64,000 bases of DNA from Roseivirga sp. (GCA_021404565.1 JAAWWF010000003.1:62001-126000); one strand, 5' to 3'. Positions 9,052 to 18,900 are shown, counted from the first letter of the stretch. Made by a program: numbers and translations. The notes: generated by a model from the letters alone, not told the origin.

Positions 9052-10512
9052 ATGCAAAAACTCAGTCTCAATCAGTCACTAAGCCAAAAGCTGTCTCCTC
9101 AACAGATTCAGTTCATTAAGCTGTTGCAAGTCCCTACGGCCGAATTGGATACGCGTGTGGAGGAGGAATTGGAAATTAACCCTGCTCTGGAGGAAGGGAG
9201 AGAAGAGTCTGAACCTCAATCTGACAGCGAAATCGATGATTTCGGTGATGATATGAAGGCTACAGAAGACCTGAATGTTCAGGATTACCTGGGAGATGAG
9301 GATTTCTCTGGCTATAAAATGCAGGGAGATGGGAACTACTCTGAAGATGAAGAGCGTGAGATGCCGGTGGCTATGCAGGCTTCTCTTAACGACCAGCTGG
9401 ATATGCAGTTGGGCTATTTGGGTCTGGATGAACGCTCTCTCGCCATTGCCCATCAGCTCATAGGGAGCATTGAAACTGACGGTTATATCCGCAGGGAACT
9501 GGATGCTATCGTTAATGACCTGGCCTTCTCACAAAATATTGAAACAGATGTGGAAGAGCTGGATGAAATGTTGAAGAATATCCAACAATTTGACCCGGCC
9601 GGCATTGGTGCCAGAAATTTGCAAGAGTGTTTACTGATTCAGCTTGAGCGTAAAAATGATAATGAGAATGAAGAAGATGAGGTAATTACTACTGCCATTG
9701 ATATTATCAGACTCTGCTTTGATGAGTTTACCAAAAAACACTACGATAAGATTATTCGCAAGTTGAATCTCGATGATGAGATTTTGTTGAAAGATGCTGT
9801 TACGGCCATTACCCGATTGAATCCCAAACCCGGGGGTGTGTCGGGAGGACTCGTAAAAACACAATACCTGATTCCTGACTTTTTGCTGACGAATGATAAT
9901 GGCAAGCTTGATTTGACATTGAGCTCCAGGAATGCTCCTGAATTAAGAGTGAGTCAGTCTTATACCGATATGTTCAGCGCCTATGACAAGAGTGATAAGA
10001 AAGACAAAAAACTTAAAGAGACAGTAAGCTTTGTCAAGCAAAAACTGGACGCTGCCAAATGGTTTATCGATGCGATTAAGCAGCGACAAAACACATTACT
10101 GCGCACCATGGACAGCATTATTCGGTTTCAGTATGACTTCTTTATGGAGGGTGATGAAACCAAATTACGTCCTATGATCCTGAAAGATATTGCCAATGAA
10201 ATAGGTATGGACATCTCTACCGTTTCCCGGGTTGCAAATTCAAAGTCCATTCAAACAGACTTTGGTATTTTTCCTTTGAAATATTTTTTCTCTGAGGGTA
10301 TTTCGACTGCCTCTGGCGAGGATGTGAGTAGTAGGGAGGTTAAGAATGTGCTGGCTCAGTTTATCAATGAAGAAGACAAGAAAAGACCGCTCTCTGATGA
10401 TAAGTTGGAAAAAATGCTCAAAGCCAAAGGGTATAATATTGCGAGAAGAACGGTAGCTAAATACCGCGAACAGCTCAATATTCCAGTTGCCAGACTGAGA
10501 AAAGAACTCTGA
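9052..10512 (+). CDS. rpoN: RNA polymerase sigma-54 factor
   Basis: 486 aa. Region I is the Gln/Leu-rich activator-interacting segment (LSQKLSPQQIQFIKLLQVP, residues 8-28), followed by an acidic linker (about 45-110). The core-binding domain holds LNDQLDMQLGYLGLDE and FDPAGIGARNLQECLL. Next comes the DNA-binding helix-turn-helix (KDIANEIGMDISTVSRVANS) and GIFPLKYFFSEGI. The RpoN box ARRTVAKYRE is at residues 464-473. It directs transcription from -24/-12 promoters in concert with enhancer-binding ATPases; no such activator is encoded in this window. The next gene starts two bases after its stop. Confidence 0.97.
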   Translation: MQKLSLNQSLSQKLSPQQIQFIKLLQVPTAELDTRVEEELEINPALEEGREESEPQSDSEIDDFGDDMKATEDLNVQDYLGDEDFSGYKMQGDGNYSEDEEREMPVAMQASLNDQLDMQLGYLGLDERSLAIAHQLIGSIETDGYIRRELDAIVNDLAFSQNIETDVEELDEMLKNIQQFDPAGIGARNLQECLLIQLERKNDNENEEDEVITTAIDIIRLCFDEFTKKHYDKIIRKLNLDDEILLKDAVTAITRLNPKPGGVSGGLVKTQYLIPDFLLTNDNGKLDLTLSSRNAPELRVSQSYTDMFSAYDKSDKKDKKLKETVSFVKQKLDAAKWFIDAIKQRQNTLLRTMDSIIRFQYDFFMEGDETKLRPMILKDIANEIGMDISTVSRVANSKSIQTDFGIFPLKYFFSEGISTASGEDVSSREVKNVLAQFINEEDKKRPLSDDKLEKMLKAKGYNIARRTVAKYREQLNIPVARLRKEL

Positions 10513-10513
10513 T

Positions 10514-11131
10514 TTGAGGTTAGTTGCACATATCATTTCCGCGATTTTCCAGCCATTGCTGATGCCTACTTTGGTGTTTTACACCATACTTTATCACATA
10601 GATAATAGTAGTAATCTGACGGAGGAAGGTGAGCGCACAGTGCTTTCGCTTATCTTTCTTACTACCTGCCTGATTCCGATTCTGGTCATACTGATGTTCA
10701 GGTTTACCAAGGTGATCAAGAACCTGCAGATGACTGACAGGAAAGATCGATTCTTCCCCTTTATCTTTATATCCCTGTTTTACATCATCACTACCTATCT
10801 GTTTCATCAGCAATTGCCTTTGAATCCGTTAATGTCCACTTCATTGATTGCCATTACGGTAGTAGTGGTGCTTACCAACATCATTACTTTTGTCTGGAAG
10901 ATTAGTGCACATGCTGCCGGTGTGGTGGGCTGGTTGGGTTTTATTGTTATTTATGCAACGATACACCAGGGTAATCATACGCTTTTAATGCCTTTGGTGG
11001 CAGCTATTTCATTGTCAGGTATAGTATTGTGGGCCCGTCTTTATCTGGATGCTCATAAACCCGCTGAAATCATTGGCGGCTCCTTAATGGGATTCTTGAT
11101 TTGTTACGGGTCAATTTATTTCTTTCTTTAA
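10514..11131 (+). CDS. PAP2-like integral membrane protein
   Basis: 205 aa with about six hydrophobic helices. Remnants of the PAP2 phosphatase signature are visible: DRKDRFFP in place of the first motif, KISAHAAG in place of PSGH, and ARLYLDAHKPAEIIGG matching the SRxxxxxHxxxD motif. This points to a lipid-phosphate phosphatase fold. The altered second motif leaves catalysis uncertain, although His of SAH and His of DAH remain. The TTG at 10514 is taken as start because an in-frame stop lies at 10496 and the first ATG would delete a membrane helix. It is tightly coupled to rpoN and to the hydratase downstream. Confidence 0.75.
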   Translation: MRLVAHIISAIFQPLLMPTLVFYTILYHIDNSSNLTEEGERTVLSLIFLTTCLIPILVILMFRFTKVIKNLQMTDRKDRFFPFIFISLFYIITTYLFHQQLPLNPLMSTSLIAITVVVVLTNIITFVWKISAHAAGVVGWLGFIVIYATIHQGNHTLLMPLVAAISLSGIVLWARLYLDAHKPAEIIGGSLMGFLICYGSIYFFL

Positions 11132-11134
11132 GTC

Positions 11135-11914
11135 ATGTACGAGTTTATCAAATACACAAAAGAGGCTGGTGTAGCTACCATTGCCCTTAACCGTCCTGAG
11201 GTATATAATGCATTAAATGATGAAATCACCTACGAACTGCAGGCGGCCCTTAAAGCTGTGAAAAAAGATGCTGAAGTGCGTGTAGTGGTGCTAACGGGAG
11301 AGGGAAAGGCTTTCTGTTCAGGGCAGGATTTAAAGGCAGCGGCAGCCACGCCTAACAGGTCTTTTTCAGATTCGATACATAAGCGTTATAATCCTATCAT
11401 TAAGGCGTTGAGAAATCTGCCCAAGCCGGTGATTTGCAGGCTAAACGGGGTAGCTGCTGGAGCAGGCTGTTCTTTTGCACTGGCCTGTGACCTCATTGTA
11501 GCTGCTGAAGAAGCAAAGCTCATCGAGGTTTTTGTGAATATCGGTCTGGTCCTTGATTCCGGCTCTTCTTACTTTTTGCCAAGATTGCTGGGCTCTTCGA
11601 AAGCTTTTGAGCTCGCGACTATGGGGACGAGAATCTCCGGTCAACAGGCGGTCGAATTAGGGATTGCCACCAGGGCCGTGCCACTGGCTGAGCTGGATGA
11701 AGCAGTGAAGGCGTATACCGACTACTATGCCCAGGCGCCAACTAAAGCCATTGGCCTGATGAAGAAAATGCTGAATAAGTCTCAGGGAGCTTCTCTGGAA
11801 GAAATGCTTGATTACGAGGCCTATTGTCAGGATATAGCAGGATCTACCTACGATTACAAAGAAGGAACCACGGCTTTCCTTGAGAAAAGAAAGCCTGCCT
11901 TTAAAGGAGAATAA
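11135..11914 (+). CDS. Enoyl-CoA hydratase/isomerase family protein, PaaG-like
   Basis: 259 aa crotonase-fold protein. Seen are IALNRPEVYNALND, the CoA-binding GKAFCSGQDLKA near residue 61, and the oxyanion-hole segment NGVAAGAGCSFALACDLIVA. GLVLDSGSSYFLPRLLG carries Asp141, equivalent to the catalytic aspartate of PaaG (2-(1,2-epoxy-1,2-dihydrophenyl)acetyl-CoA isomerase). That makes a phenylacetate-pathway isomerase the closest guess, but no other paa genes are present. A fatty-acid or aromatic-CoA isomerase is therefore equally possible. It starts 4 bases after the PAP2-like gene, the last member of the rpoN operon. Confidence 0.85.
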   Translation: MYEFIKYTKEAGVATIALNRPEVYNALNDEITYELQAALKAVKKDAEVRVVVLTGEGKAFCSGQDLKAAAATPNRSFSDSIHKRYNPIIKALRNLPKPVICRLNGVAAGAGCSFALACDLIVAAEEAKLIEVFVNIGLVLDSGSSYFLPRLLGSSKAFELATMGTRISGQQAVELGIATRAVPLAELDEAVKAYTDYYAQAPTKAIGLMKKMLNKSQGASLEEMLDYEAYCQDIAGSTYDYKEGTTAFLEKRKPAFKGE

Positions 11915-11929
11915 TTGCTTCGGGTTTGA

Positions 11930-12640
11930 TTAAAAGCCTGTTAGCGAAATACCGATAGTCAATGTTCTTGTATCAGCGGCTCCGTCAGGAGCTGTCTCAA
12001 ACGTATCAGACAGTGCATAATATCCGAAGAAGCTGAAGCCTCCAAATCCGAATCTTGCATTTACACCATATCTGAATCGATTTATGCCCAGCTGTTGACG
12101 ATCCTTGGTAAGACGGTTGTCGGTAGCTGCATCTTCATATTTGAGCTTTGTGAATGAAGAATAGAGAATACCTGCTTTCAAACCAAGAGCCACTCTGAAC
12201 CCTCTGTTGAAGTTATCTTTACGAGTGTAATATCTTAATTCAACCGGTACATCAAGGTAGTTAAGTCCCAACTTCGATTTGTCAAAAGAATTGGCAGTAG
12301 GGAGTAAGTTATTAAGGTCAGTGACTGATACGATCCTCTCGTTCTGATTGTTGACAACAGAAGTTAATGTGGTATTGTTATCAAAGGCATATCGTTCCAA
12401 ACCGAGTCCGAAACCGGGAGTAATGGTCCAGCCATTGTCGCCTATTGGCAGATCATAATAGTAGATCAGATTCACGGTTTTAGACTGCCATGTATTCAGC
12501 TCCGCACCGGTGGGTTTGTCGCTCCAACTGTTCAATCCAAGATCAATAACCAGGCTACCAGGTAGGTCGGGTCTCTGCGCCATGGCCAAAGATCCAAAAA
12601 ACATGATTCCAACAAGAGCTAGTCCTAATTTCCGCGTCAT
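11930..12640 (-). CDS. Outer-membrane beta-barrel protein
   Basis: 236 aa from the ATG at 12640. A further in-frame ATG at 12667 would add nine polar residues before the signal peptide and is less likely. The signal peptide MTRKLGLALVGIMFFGSLAMA is followed by alternating amphipathic strands ending in the aromatic LTIGISLTGF, typical of an outer-membrane barrel insertion signal. Strands such as GWTITPGFGLGLERYAF and RFRYGVNARFGFGGFSFFGYY resemble the PorT/OmpW-like barrels of Bacteroidota. No specific function is visible. It is convergent with the hydratase gene. Confidence 0.75.
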   Translation of the reverse strand: MTRKLGLALVGIMFFGSLAMAQRPDLPGSLVIDLGLNSWSDKPTGAELNTWQSKTVNLIYYYDLPIGDNGWTITPGFGLGLERYAFDNNTTLTSVVNNQNERIVSVTDLNNLLPTANSFDKSKLGLNYLDVPVELRYYTRKDNFNRGFRVALGLKAGILYSSFTKLKYEDAATDNRLTKDRQQLGINRFRYGVNARFGFGGFSFFGYYALSDTFETAPDGAADTRTLTIGISLTGF

Positions 12641-12771
12641 AGTTAATTCTGCTTTTGAGCGTGGCAAAGATAGTATTTTTTAAAAGTATTAATAGCGACC
12701 TTTTGCGAATATGGATAATTACTTACCTTTGCAGTCGCAATTTTAACGCGATTTAACAATCACGTAGTATT

Positions 12772-12845
12772 GGCCTCGTAGCATAACTGAATAGTGCACC
12801 TGATTACGGCTCAGGAGGTTACAGGTTTGAATCCTGTCGAGGTCA
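12772..12845 (+). tRNA. tRNA-Arg (anticodon ACG)
   Basis: Full cloverleaf. The acceptor stem is GGCCTCG (12772-12778) / CGAGGTC (12838-12844) with one G-T pair and discriminator A. The D arm is GCAT...GTGC. The anticodon stem CCTGA/TCAGG encloses TTACGGC with anticodon ACG at 12806-12808. The variable loop has five bases. The T stem ACAGG/CCTGT encloses TTTGAAT. CCA is not encoded. The D-loop has A where G19 is normally invariant, and the T-loop has T where C56 is invariant. It is followed by a hairpin terminator. Confidence 0.93.
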
Positions 12846-12856
12846 CTTAAAGCAGC

Positions 12857-12886
12857 AAAAGCCTTGTCGAAAGACAAGGCTTTTTT
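12857..12886 (+). terminator. Intrinsic terminator of tRNA-Arg
   Basis: Perfect stem GCCTTGTC (12861-12868) / GACAAGGC (12873-12880) with GAAA tetraloop, extended by A/T pairing, followed by six T. It starts 12 bases after the tRNA. Confidence 0.85.
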
Positions 12887-12935
12887 CGTTTGCCTGGAAC
12901 CGAAACTTGTTTCAGGTTCCAGGCAAACGAAAAAA
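12881..12935. repeat. 21-bp perfect inverted repeat (long hairpin)
   Basis: Arms at 12881-12901 and 12915-12935 are exact reverse complements (outer T6/A6, core CGTTTGCCTGGAACC). They are separated by 13 bases that can pair further as GAAAC/GTTTC. The left arm overlaps the T-run of the tRNA terminator. The right arm begins the tandem duplicated block that follows. Confidence 0.85.
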
Positions 12936-13253
12936 GGCCCGGTGCAGAGCACAGACTTTTGCTATTTTCAGGAGAGGCAAGTCAGGATCGCGTAAGCAAT
13001 CCTTTGGAATGTTGAATGGTGGATGTTGGATTTTGAATGACTGAAAGAAGAATGACCTCATCTGTCGTACCTGTTCCAGGTTCCAGGCAAACGAAAAAAG
13101 GCCCGGTGCAGAGCACAGGCTTTTGCTATTTTCAGGAGAGTCAAGTCAGGATCGCGTAAGCAATCCTTTGGAATGTTGAATGTTGAATGTTGAATGGTGG
13201 ATGGTGGATTTTGAATGACTGAAAGAAGAATGACCTCATAGGTCGTACCTGTT
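12913..13253. repeat. Tandem duplication of a 164-bp noncoding block
   Basis: Copy 1 begins at 12913 and copy 2 at 13077, both starting with CAGGTTCCAGGCAAACG. Long stretches are identical, for example GCCCGGTGCAGAGCACAG and TCAGGATCGCGTAAGCAATC. Copy 2 is about 12 bases longer because an internal GAATGTT/GGTGGAT-type microrepeat near 13180-13208 has expanded. No open frame is conserved between copies. The rest of the 450-base interval between the tRNA and the symporter shows nothing else. Confidence 0.85.
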
Positions 13254-13294
13254 CTAGATTGCTTCGAAGATCAAATGGTGCATAATTTTCCAAC

Positions 13295-14863
13295 TTACCA
13301 ATAAACAGCATAAAGCGCTCCTAGAATCAGTACGATCCCCATGGCTAAGGCATTGAAGGTGGCGGTAGTCCTAAAAAATCCGGGTTCAATTTCTATTGTT
13401 TTGGTAGTGTTATCCTCCTGAGTAGCTAAGGATACTATGGAGATTAATCCTGCTAATATCAGAAAAACCAGTCCTATTTGATCAAGGAATGGCATGCCGG
13501 GGAATAGCAAGTCGATGGCAATACTGACAGGTACAGAGGCGATTGCTGTCCAAAGAGCAGCGATGGCGGTGGTGCGTTTCCAGAACAGGCCGAATAAAAA
13601 CAGCACTACAATGCCAGGGCTTACATAGCCGGTATATTTTTGAATAAACTGAAAAACCTGCTCCTGTCCTCCAAGCAGCGGCTGCGCTACCAGAGCGGCA
13701 ATGGTTACTGAGCAAAGCCCGACAAGGCGGCCAACAGTAACCAGTTTGGTTTCAGAAGCCAGAGGATTGATAAAGGGTTTATACAGGTCCATGGTGAAAA
13801 TTGTGGCAGTACTGTTCATCATGGAGCTTAGGGAGGACAGCGCAGCAGCAATAAGGGCAGCAAAAGCCAGTCCCTTGATACCGGTGGGCACCAGATTTCC
13901 GAGGAGCCACGGATAGGCCTCATCATAGCGGGCTACATCGGCCTGTAGTACAAAGGCGGCAATTCCGGGTATGACCACGATCAATGGAAGTAGCAATTTG
14001 AGGTAGCCTGCAAAGGCGAGTCCTTTCTGTGCTTCCCCGATATTTTTGGCTGCAAGGGCTCTTTGAATAATGTATTGATTGCAGCCGAAATAGCTTAGGT
14101 TCGCTATCCACATCCCACCAATCAGCACGCTGATACCAGGCAGATCTTTGTGAAAAGGACTGTCTTTACTCAGGATCATGTCGAATTTTTCAGGCACCTT
14201 TTCCACCAATACCCTAAAACCTTCAATAGGGCCAGATCCTCCACTCACGGCATCCAGCGCCAGGTAGGTGGTGACCAGACCTCCAAATACAAGAAAGATC
14301 ACCTGAATTACGTCTGTCCATGCCACGGCTTTTAACCCTCCATAAATGGAGTAGGCTACAGCTACTAGTGCCAGGCCGATGGTGGATTGTGTGATGCTGA
14401 TGCCCAGTACAAGGCTAAGGGCCAGAGATGACAGGTAAAGCACTGTCGTGAGGTTAACGAAAGTATAGAGTAAAACCCAGAAAACAGCCAGTATGGTCCT
14501 GATACGGCTGTCGTATCGAATTTCAAGAAACTGCGGAAGCGTAAAAATGCCTTTCTTAATAAAAACCGGGAGTAGAAATTTGGCTACCAGAATCAGGGTA
14601 ATTCCACCCATCCATTCATAAGAGGCAATTCCCAGACCAATGGCGTACCCGGATCCGGACATGCCTATAAACTGTTCAGCGGAAATGTTAGCTGCGATCA
14701 AAGAGGCACCGATGGCCCACCAGGGAAGCGCTTTGCCTGCCAGAAAATAGTCTTTGGAATCTTTTTGATGACCTTTTTTTTCTTTAGACATCCAAAGGCC
14801 AAAGGAGATGATCAATATTCCGTAACCAATAAAAACAATGATGTCAATGTTCGAAAAATTCAT
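13295..14863 (-). CDS. Sodium/solute symporter (SSS family, SGLT-like)
   Basis: 522-aa polytopic membrane protein with about 14 hydrophobic helices. Family landmarks are DYFLAGKALPWWAIGASLIAANISAEQ (residues 38-65), SYEWMGGITLILVAKFLLPVF, YGGLKAVAWTDVIQ, and FAALIAAALSSLSSMMNSTATIFTMDLY. These match the Na+-driven sugar transporters (vSGLT type). The substrate cannot be read from the sequence. Its divergent neighbour is a NUDIX-type regulator of the kind that controls sugar catabolism in Bacteroidota, which suggests a monosaccharide. No catabolic enzyme is adjacent. Confidence 0.9.
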   Translation of the reverse strand: MNFSNIDIIVFIGYGILIISFGLWMSKEKKGHQKDSKDYFLAGKALPWWAIGASLIAANISAEQFIGMSGSGYAIGLGIASYEWMGGITLILVAKFLLPVFIKKGIFTLPQFLEIRYDSRIRTILAVFWVLLYTFVNLTTVLYLSSLALSLVLGISITQSTIGLALVAVAYSIYGGLKAVAWTDVIQVIFLVFGGLVTTYLALDAVSGGSGPIEGFRVLVEKVPEKFDMILSKDSPFHKDLPGISVLIGGMWIANLSYFGCNQYIIQRALAAKNIGEAQKGLAFAGYLKLLLPLIVVIPGIAAFVLQADVARYDEAYPWLLGNLVPTGIKGLAFAALIAAALSSLSSMMNSTATIFTMDLYKPFINPLASETKLVTVGRLVGLCSVTIAALVAQPLLGGQEQVFQFIQKYTGYVSPGIVVLFLFGLFWKRTTAIAALWTAIASVPVSIAIDLLFPGMPFLDQIGLVFLILAGLISIVSLATQEDNTTKTIEIEPGFFRTTATFNALAMGIVLILGALYAVYW

Positions 14864-15014
14864 CCGACAGTATTCATATCAAACGTAATAATAACGCTTG
14901 TAAGCTATAGAAAAAACACAAACGTCTTCTTATACTTGTTCCAGCGTATTGAACCCTGGTAAATTGACTTATTGCCTCAGGATGTAGTCGGATATAATGA
15001 AAGACTCAGATAAT

Positions 15015-15040
15015 CTAAACATTTGGAGGATTCATGTTTT
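15015..15040. promoter_or_regulatory. Imperfect palindrome in the symporter/NUDIX-regulator intergenic region
   Basis: TCTAAACAT and ATGTTTTAGA are inverted around an 11-base spacer, with one extra T in the right arm. It lies between the divergent symporter and regulator genes, 57 bases before the regulator start. It is a candidate operator for that regulator, by position only. Confidence 0.35.
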
Positions 15041-15096
15041 AGAGTGTGCCCCTTATTTGTTTACTTGACCAAATCTGACAACCATTTTTTGCTTCA

Positions 15097-15807
15097 ATGG
15101 CTGCAAGCCTTACTCCTTATAAAGACTATGATTCCAAGAGTAAATTCCTCTTTGCTGTGGATTGTACTGTCTTTGGTGTATCGGAGAATAGACTGAGACT
15201 TTTGATTTTTGAGCGCGAAGTAGAGCCTTTGGCGGGTGAATGGTCTTTACTCGGGTCGTTTATCAATCGGAATGAATCAACGCGAGATGCAGCTTCCCGT
15301 ATTCTTCTTGAGCTTACCGGATTAGACAACATCTATATGGAGCAGTTGCATTGTTTTGCCGAACCCAATCGAGATCCCGGAGGCCCTGTAATATCTGTGG
15401 CATATTGGAGCCTTATAAAGATAAACCAGAACGATCGGGAGTTTAATGTAGACAATCACAAGGCGCGGTGGGTATCGATTGACGAAATGCCTGAACTGAT
15501 TCTCGACCACGGAGAAATGGTCACTATGGCTATCAGGCGCTTACGCGAACGAGCCAAATTCTACCCAATCGGCTTTGAACTGGTTCCGAAAGAGTTTACG
15601 TTAAGGCAGCTTCTTAGTGTATATGAAGCGATTTTCGATCATAAAATCGATGATCGTAATTTCAGAAAGAAGATTTTGAAATCAGGATTGCTTACTATGC
15701 TAGACAAAAAGGATAAAACCACTTCTCGCAAGGGGTCCTATTTGTATGAATTCAACAAGGACACCTATCGCCAGCTTCAGGATAAGGGGTATAACTTTGA
15801 GTTCTAA
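15097..15807 (+). CDS. NUDIX-domain transcriptional regulator (NrtR/AraR-like)
   Basis: 236 aa. The N-terminal NUDIX fold (residues 15-145) has a degenerate NUDIX box: GSFINRNESTRDAASRILLE replaces GX5EX7REUXEEXGU, so hydrolase activity is unlikely. The C-terminal part (about 150-236: IGFELVPKEFTLRQLLSVYE, NFRKKILKSGLL, KGSYLYEF) is the winged-helix DNA-binding domain of the NrtR family. In Bacteroides such proteins act as arabinose-responsive repressors (AraR). It is divergent from the Na+/solute symporter, the probable target. A palindrome lies in the shared promoter region. Confidence 0.87.
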   Translation: MAASLTPYKDYDSKSKFLFAVDCTVFGVSENRLRLLIFEREVEPLAGEWSLLGSFINRNESTRDAASRILLELTGLDNIYMEQLHCFAEPNRDPGGPVISVAYWSLIKINQNDREFNVDNHKARWVSIDEMPELILDHGEMVTMAIRRLRERAKFYPIGFELVPKEFTLRQLLSVYEAIFDHKIDDRNFRKKILKSGLLTMLDKKDKTTSRKGSYLYEFNKDTYRQLQDKGYNFEF

Positions 15808-15924
15808 ACTGGTTCTGCTCCTATGTGCTGTGTCAATAACCAATGGCATTTAAAAAGGATTAAAGTATCTGGCAATGACTTGAGCTTTGTAAAGCGCTTC
15901 TTCCACTTTATCTTATGTTCTATT

Positions 15925-15950
15925 CCAGGGTTTTGAGAAGAATACCCTGG
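15925..15950 (+). terminator. Possible terminator after the NUDIX regulator
   Basis: Stem CCAGGGT (15925-15931) / ACCCTGG (15944-15950) with a 12-base loop, followed only by a weak T-rich stretch (GTGTTTC). It sits between the regulator and the hybrid sensor gene. Confidence 0.4.
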
Positions 15951-15983
15951 GTGTTTCACTAACTATTTTACGAGCCTCATCTT

Positions 15984-18900
15984 TTGCTAAGCAAGATCAA
16001 TACCTATTGTTTTTACTTGATGATTCTGTTTGGGATGAGCTTCCAACTCAGGGCTCAACGGGGTAATGTGAGCTTTGAGAGAATAGGTGTCGAACAAGGG
16101 TTGTCTCATGTCACTGTCAATGTCATGTCTCAGGACAGTTATGGGTTTATTTGGCTGGGAACGACAGACGGACTTAACAGATATGACGGATATGATTTCA
16201 CAATTTTCAAAAATGACCCGAATAACCCCGAGAGCTTAAGAAATAATAGTATTACCGGAATTTACGAAGCAAAAGACGGTGCCCTGTGGGTTGGTACTTT
16301 TGAAGGCTTACATCGCTATGATCGAGACAAACAAAGCTTTATTCACTTCAGCTTAGGGCTAGAGACTCTTAAGATAAACGAAATCATTGGAGATGGTAAG
16401 GACGGGTTGTGGGTAGCGAGTGCGGCAGGGCTGGTCAGGCTTAATATCTCCACCCAAGTCTACGAAAACATTGATCTCGGTGAAAAAGCAGGTCAGCTTC
16501 ATAGATTATTGAGGGCCAAAGATGGGCTTCTATGGATAGGCACCCTTGACAATGGCATCTTCCGCTATAACCCTGAATCTGGAGAATTCAGGCATTTTGA
16601 CGGCAATGGAGCAGAATATCCAATCTGGGACCTTTATGAGGACGATTCATCGGTGATCTGGGCAGCTTCCAATGGAGGAGGCTTAAAGTTCTACGATGCC
16701 GAAAATGATGTTTTTAAACGATTGGAAACACCACATTTTAGCAATGATAAGGTGCTTTCTGTATATGAAGATAGGTTAGGGTATCTCTGGGTAGGAACAG
16801 AAGGCGGAGGTTTGATAAAACTGACTCCGGACCGTAAACGTGTTTATCGCTACAATCACCGTTCGCAGGATCTCAACTCTCTAAGTAGTACAGATGTCCG
16901 TAGTATCTTTCAAGACAAATCAGGGATGCTATGGTTTGGTACCTGGGGTGGAGGGGTGAACCTGATGAACCCGGACCAGGCACGTTTTACCAACTACACT
17001 CCTGGAACTCCGGAAACCAGGCATGCCCTGAGTAATGAGTTTGTACAATCTGTTATTGAAGACAGGTCTGGTAATATCTGGGTAGGTACCAAAAAGGGGT
17101 TGAACAGGGTAGATGCCGGGACGCAATTAGTTGAGCAGTATTTTCATGGCCCTGATAAAGTCAATAGTCTTTCCAATGATTATATCAAAAGCCTCTATCA
17201 AGACTCCAGGGGGGATTTGTGGATTGGTACGCAAAATGGGTTGAACCTCTTTGATCCTGTTTCCAATAGTTTTCAAAGAATCTTTCAGACCGGGTCTTCG
17301 GATGGTATCTCACACAATGATCACACCTTTTTCTTCGAGGATTCTCAGAGTAACCTGTGGATTGGTACCTGGAATGGTTTGAACAAATATGATCTGCCAG
17401 CGGAAAAGTTTCAAAATAAATCTATTCCTGCGGCTTTAAGAGATAAGGCTATCTTGTCAATGACCGAAGACAGACGTGGTAATTTATGGCTCGGTACCTA
17501 CTATGATGGTTTATATCAATACCATCCCGAAAGTGGTAATCTAACCCAGTTCAAAAGAGAGGTAGATAATCCGTCAAGTTTATCTAATAACAGAATCTGG
17601 GCGCTGCATACAGACCCGGCAGGTATCGTTTGGGTGGGGACTTTTGGAGGAGGACTGAACAAAGTTATCAACCAAGGTGGGCAGGTTACTTTTGAAAGAA
17701 TTACAGAGCATGACGGCCTGGCGAACAATGCTGTAATCAGCATCCAATCTGACGATACAGGATGTCTTTGGGTGAGTGGAAATAAAGGGCTTTCTAAGTT
17801 TGATCCCCGACAGTTTGTTTTTGTGAATTATGACCAAAATGACGGACTGCAGGGTGACCATTTTAACGCAGCTTCATACAAAGGCGAGTCCGGTAAGCTT
17901 TACTTCGGGGGGAGCAAGGGCCTGACTGTTTTCGAACCGGAAAGCATCCTGGCGGATCGGCCTGAGATGAGAGTGATCATCAACAATTTTGAGCTTTTTA
18001 ATAAGACGTTAGAGCCCAAAGACAGCTCTGTGCTGGTAGCCAATATTCTGAATACATCTGAGGTCACCCTTAATCATGCTCAAAGTGTGTTTTCTTTTGG
18101 GTTTACCAGCGACAATTTCAACCAGCCTGAAAAGCATCTGTATGCTTATAAGCTTGAAGGTTTCGATGAGGAATGGATTTATACCAGCGCCACCAGGCGC
18201 TATGTCACCTATACCAGCATTCCGGCAGACACCTATACCTTTAGTGTTAAATCTGCCAACAAGCATGGCTTTTGGGGCGCTCCGACAACTATTAAGCTTA
18301 TTATTCTTCCTCCCTGGTGGAAAACATGGTGGTTTAGAGTCGCACTTGTTCTGGTTGTGATTGGTTCTATCTACCTGATTTACCTATCCAGAATTAGTGT
18401 GATAAAAAGACAAAAGGAGCAACTGGAAGGTGAGGTGGAAATTCGGACGGCTGAACTCAGGAAGAGTAAGGATAAGGCCGTAAAGGATAAAGAGCTGATA
18501 GAAAGACAGGCAGAAAAGCTCAGAGAACTGGATGAAGTCAAGTCTCGCTTTTTTGCCAATATTTCACATGAATTGAGAACCCCTCTTACTCTGATCAATG
18601 CTCCATTGGAGTCGCTGATCGAAAATGGGGAAATCAAAAATGAGGAAGTAAGAGCAATACTGGAGGTGGCCCGTAAAAATGGCGCGAGCTTATTGTCACT
18701 GGTTGAAGAAATACTGGATCTGGCCAAGCTCGATGCCGGTAAGCTCAAGCTGGTTGAAAACCCGGTGAGAGTGTATGACTGTCTCATTGATGTAGTTGAC
18801 AGTTATGCGGAGGGGTTTCGTCAAAAAGGGATCAACTTTGAGTTTGACTTTTTGCTGGAAAGAGAGCTAACCGTGTTGATGGATGCAAGCAAGTGTCATA

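Noticed and set aside
12743-12952. 69-codon minus-strand frame across the tRNA
   Set aside because: Overlaps the tRNA and its terminator; not coding.
12772-13294. tRNA-associated integrated element with att sites
   Set aside because: No integrase, no copy of the tRNA 3' end downstream and no foreign gene content. The following gene is an ordinary symporter.
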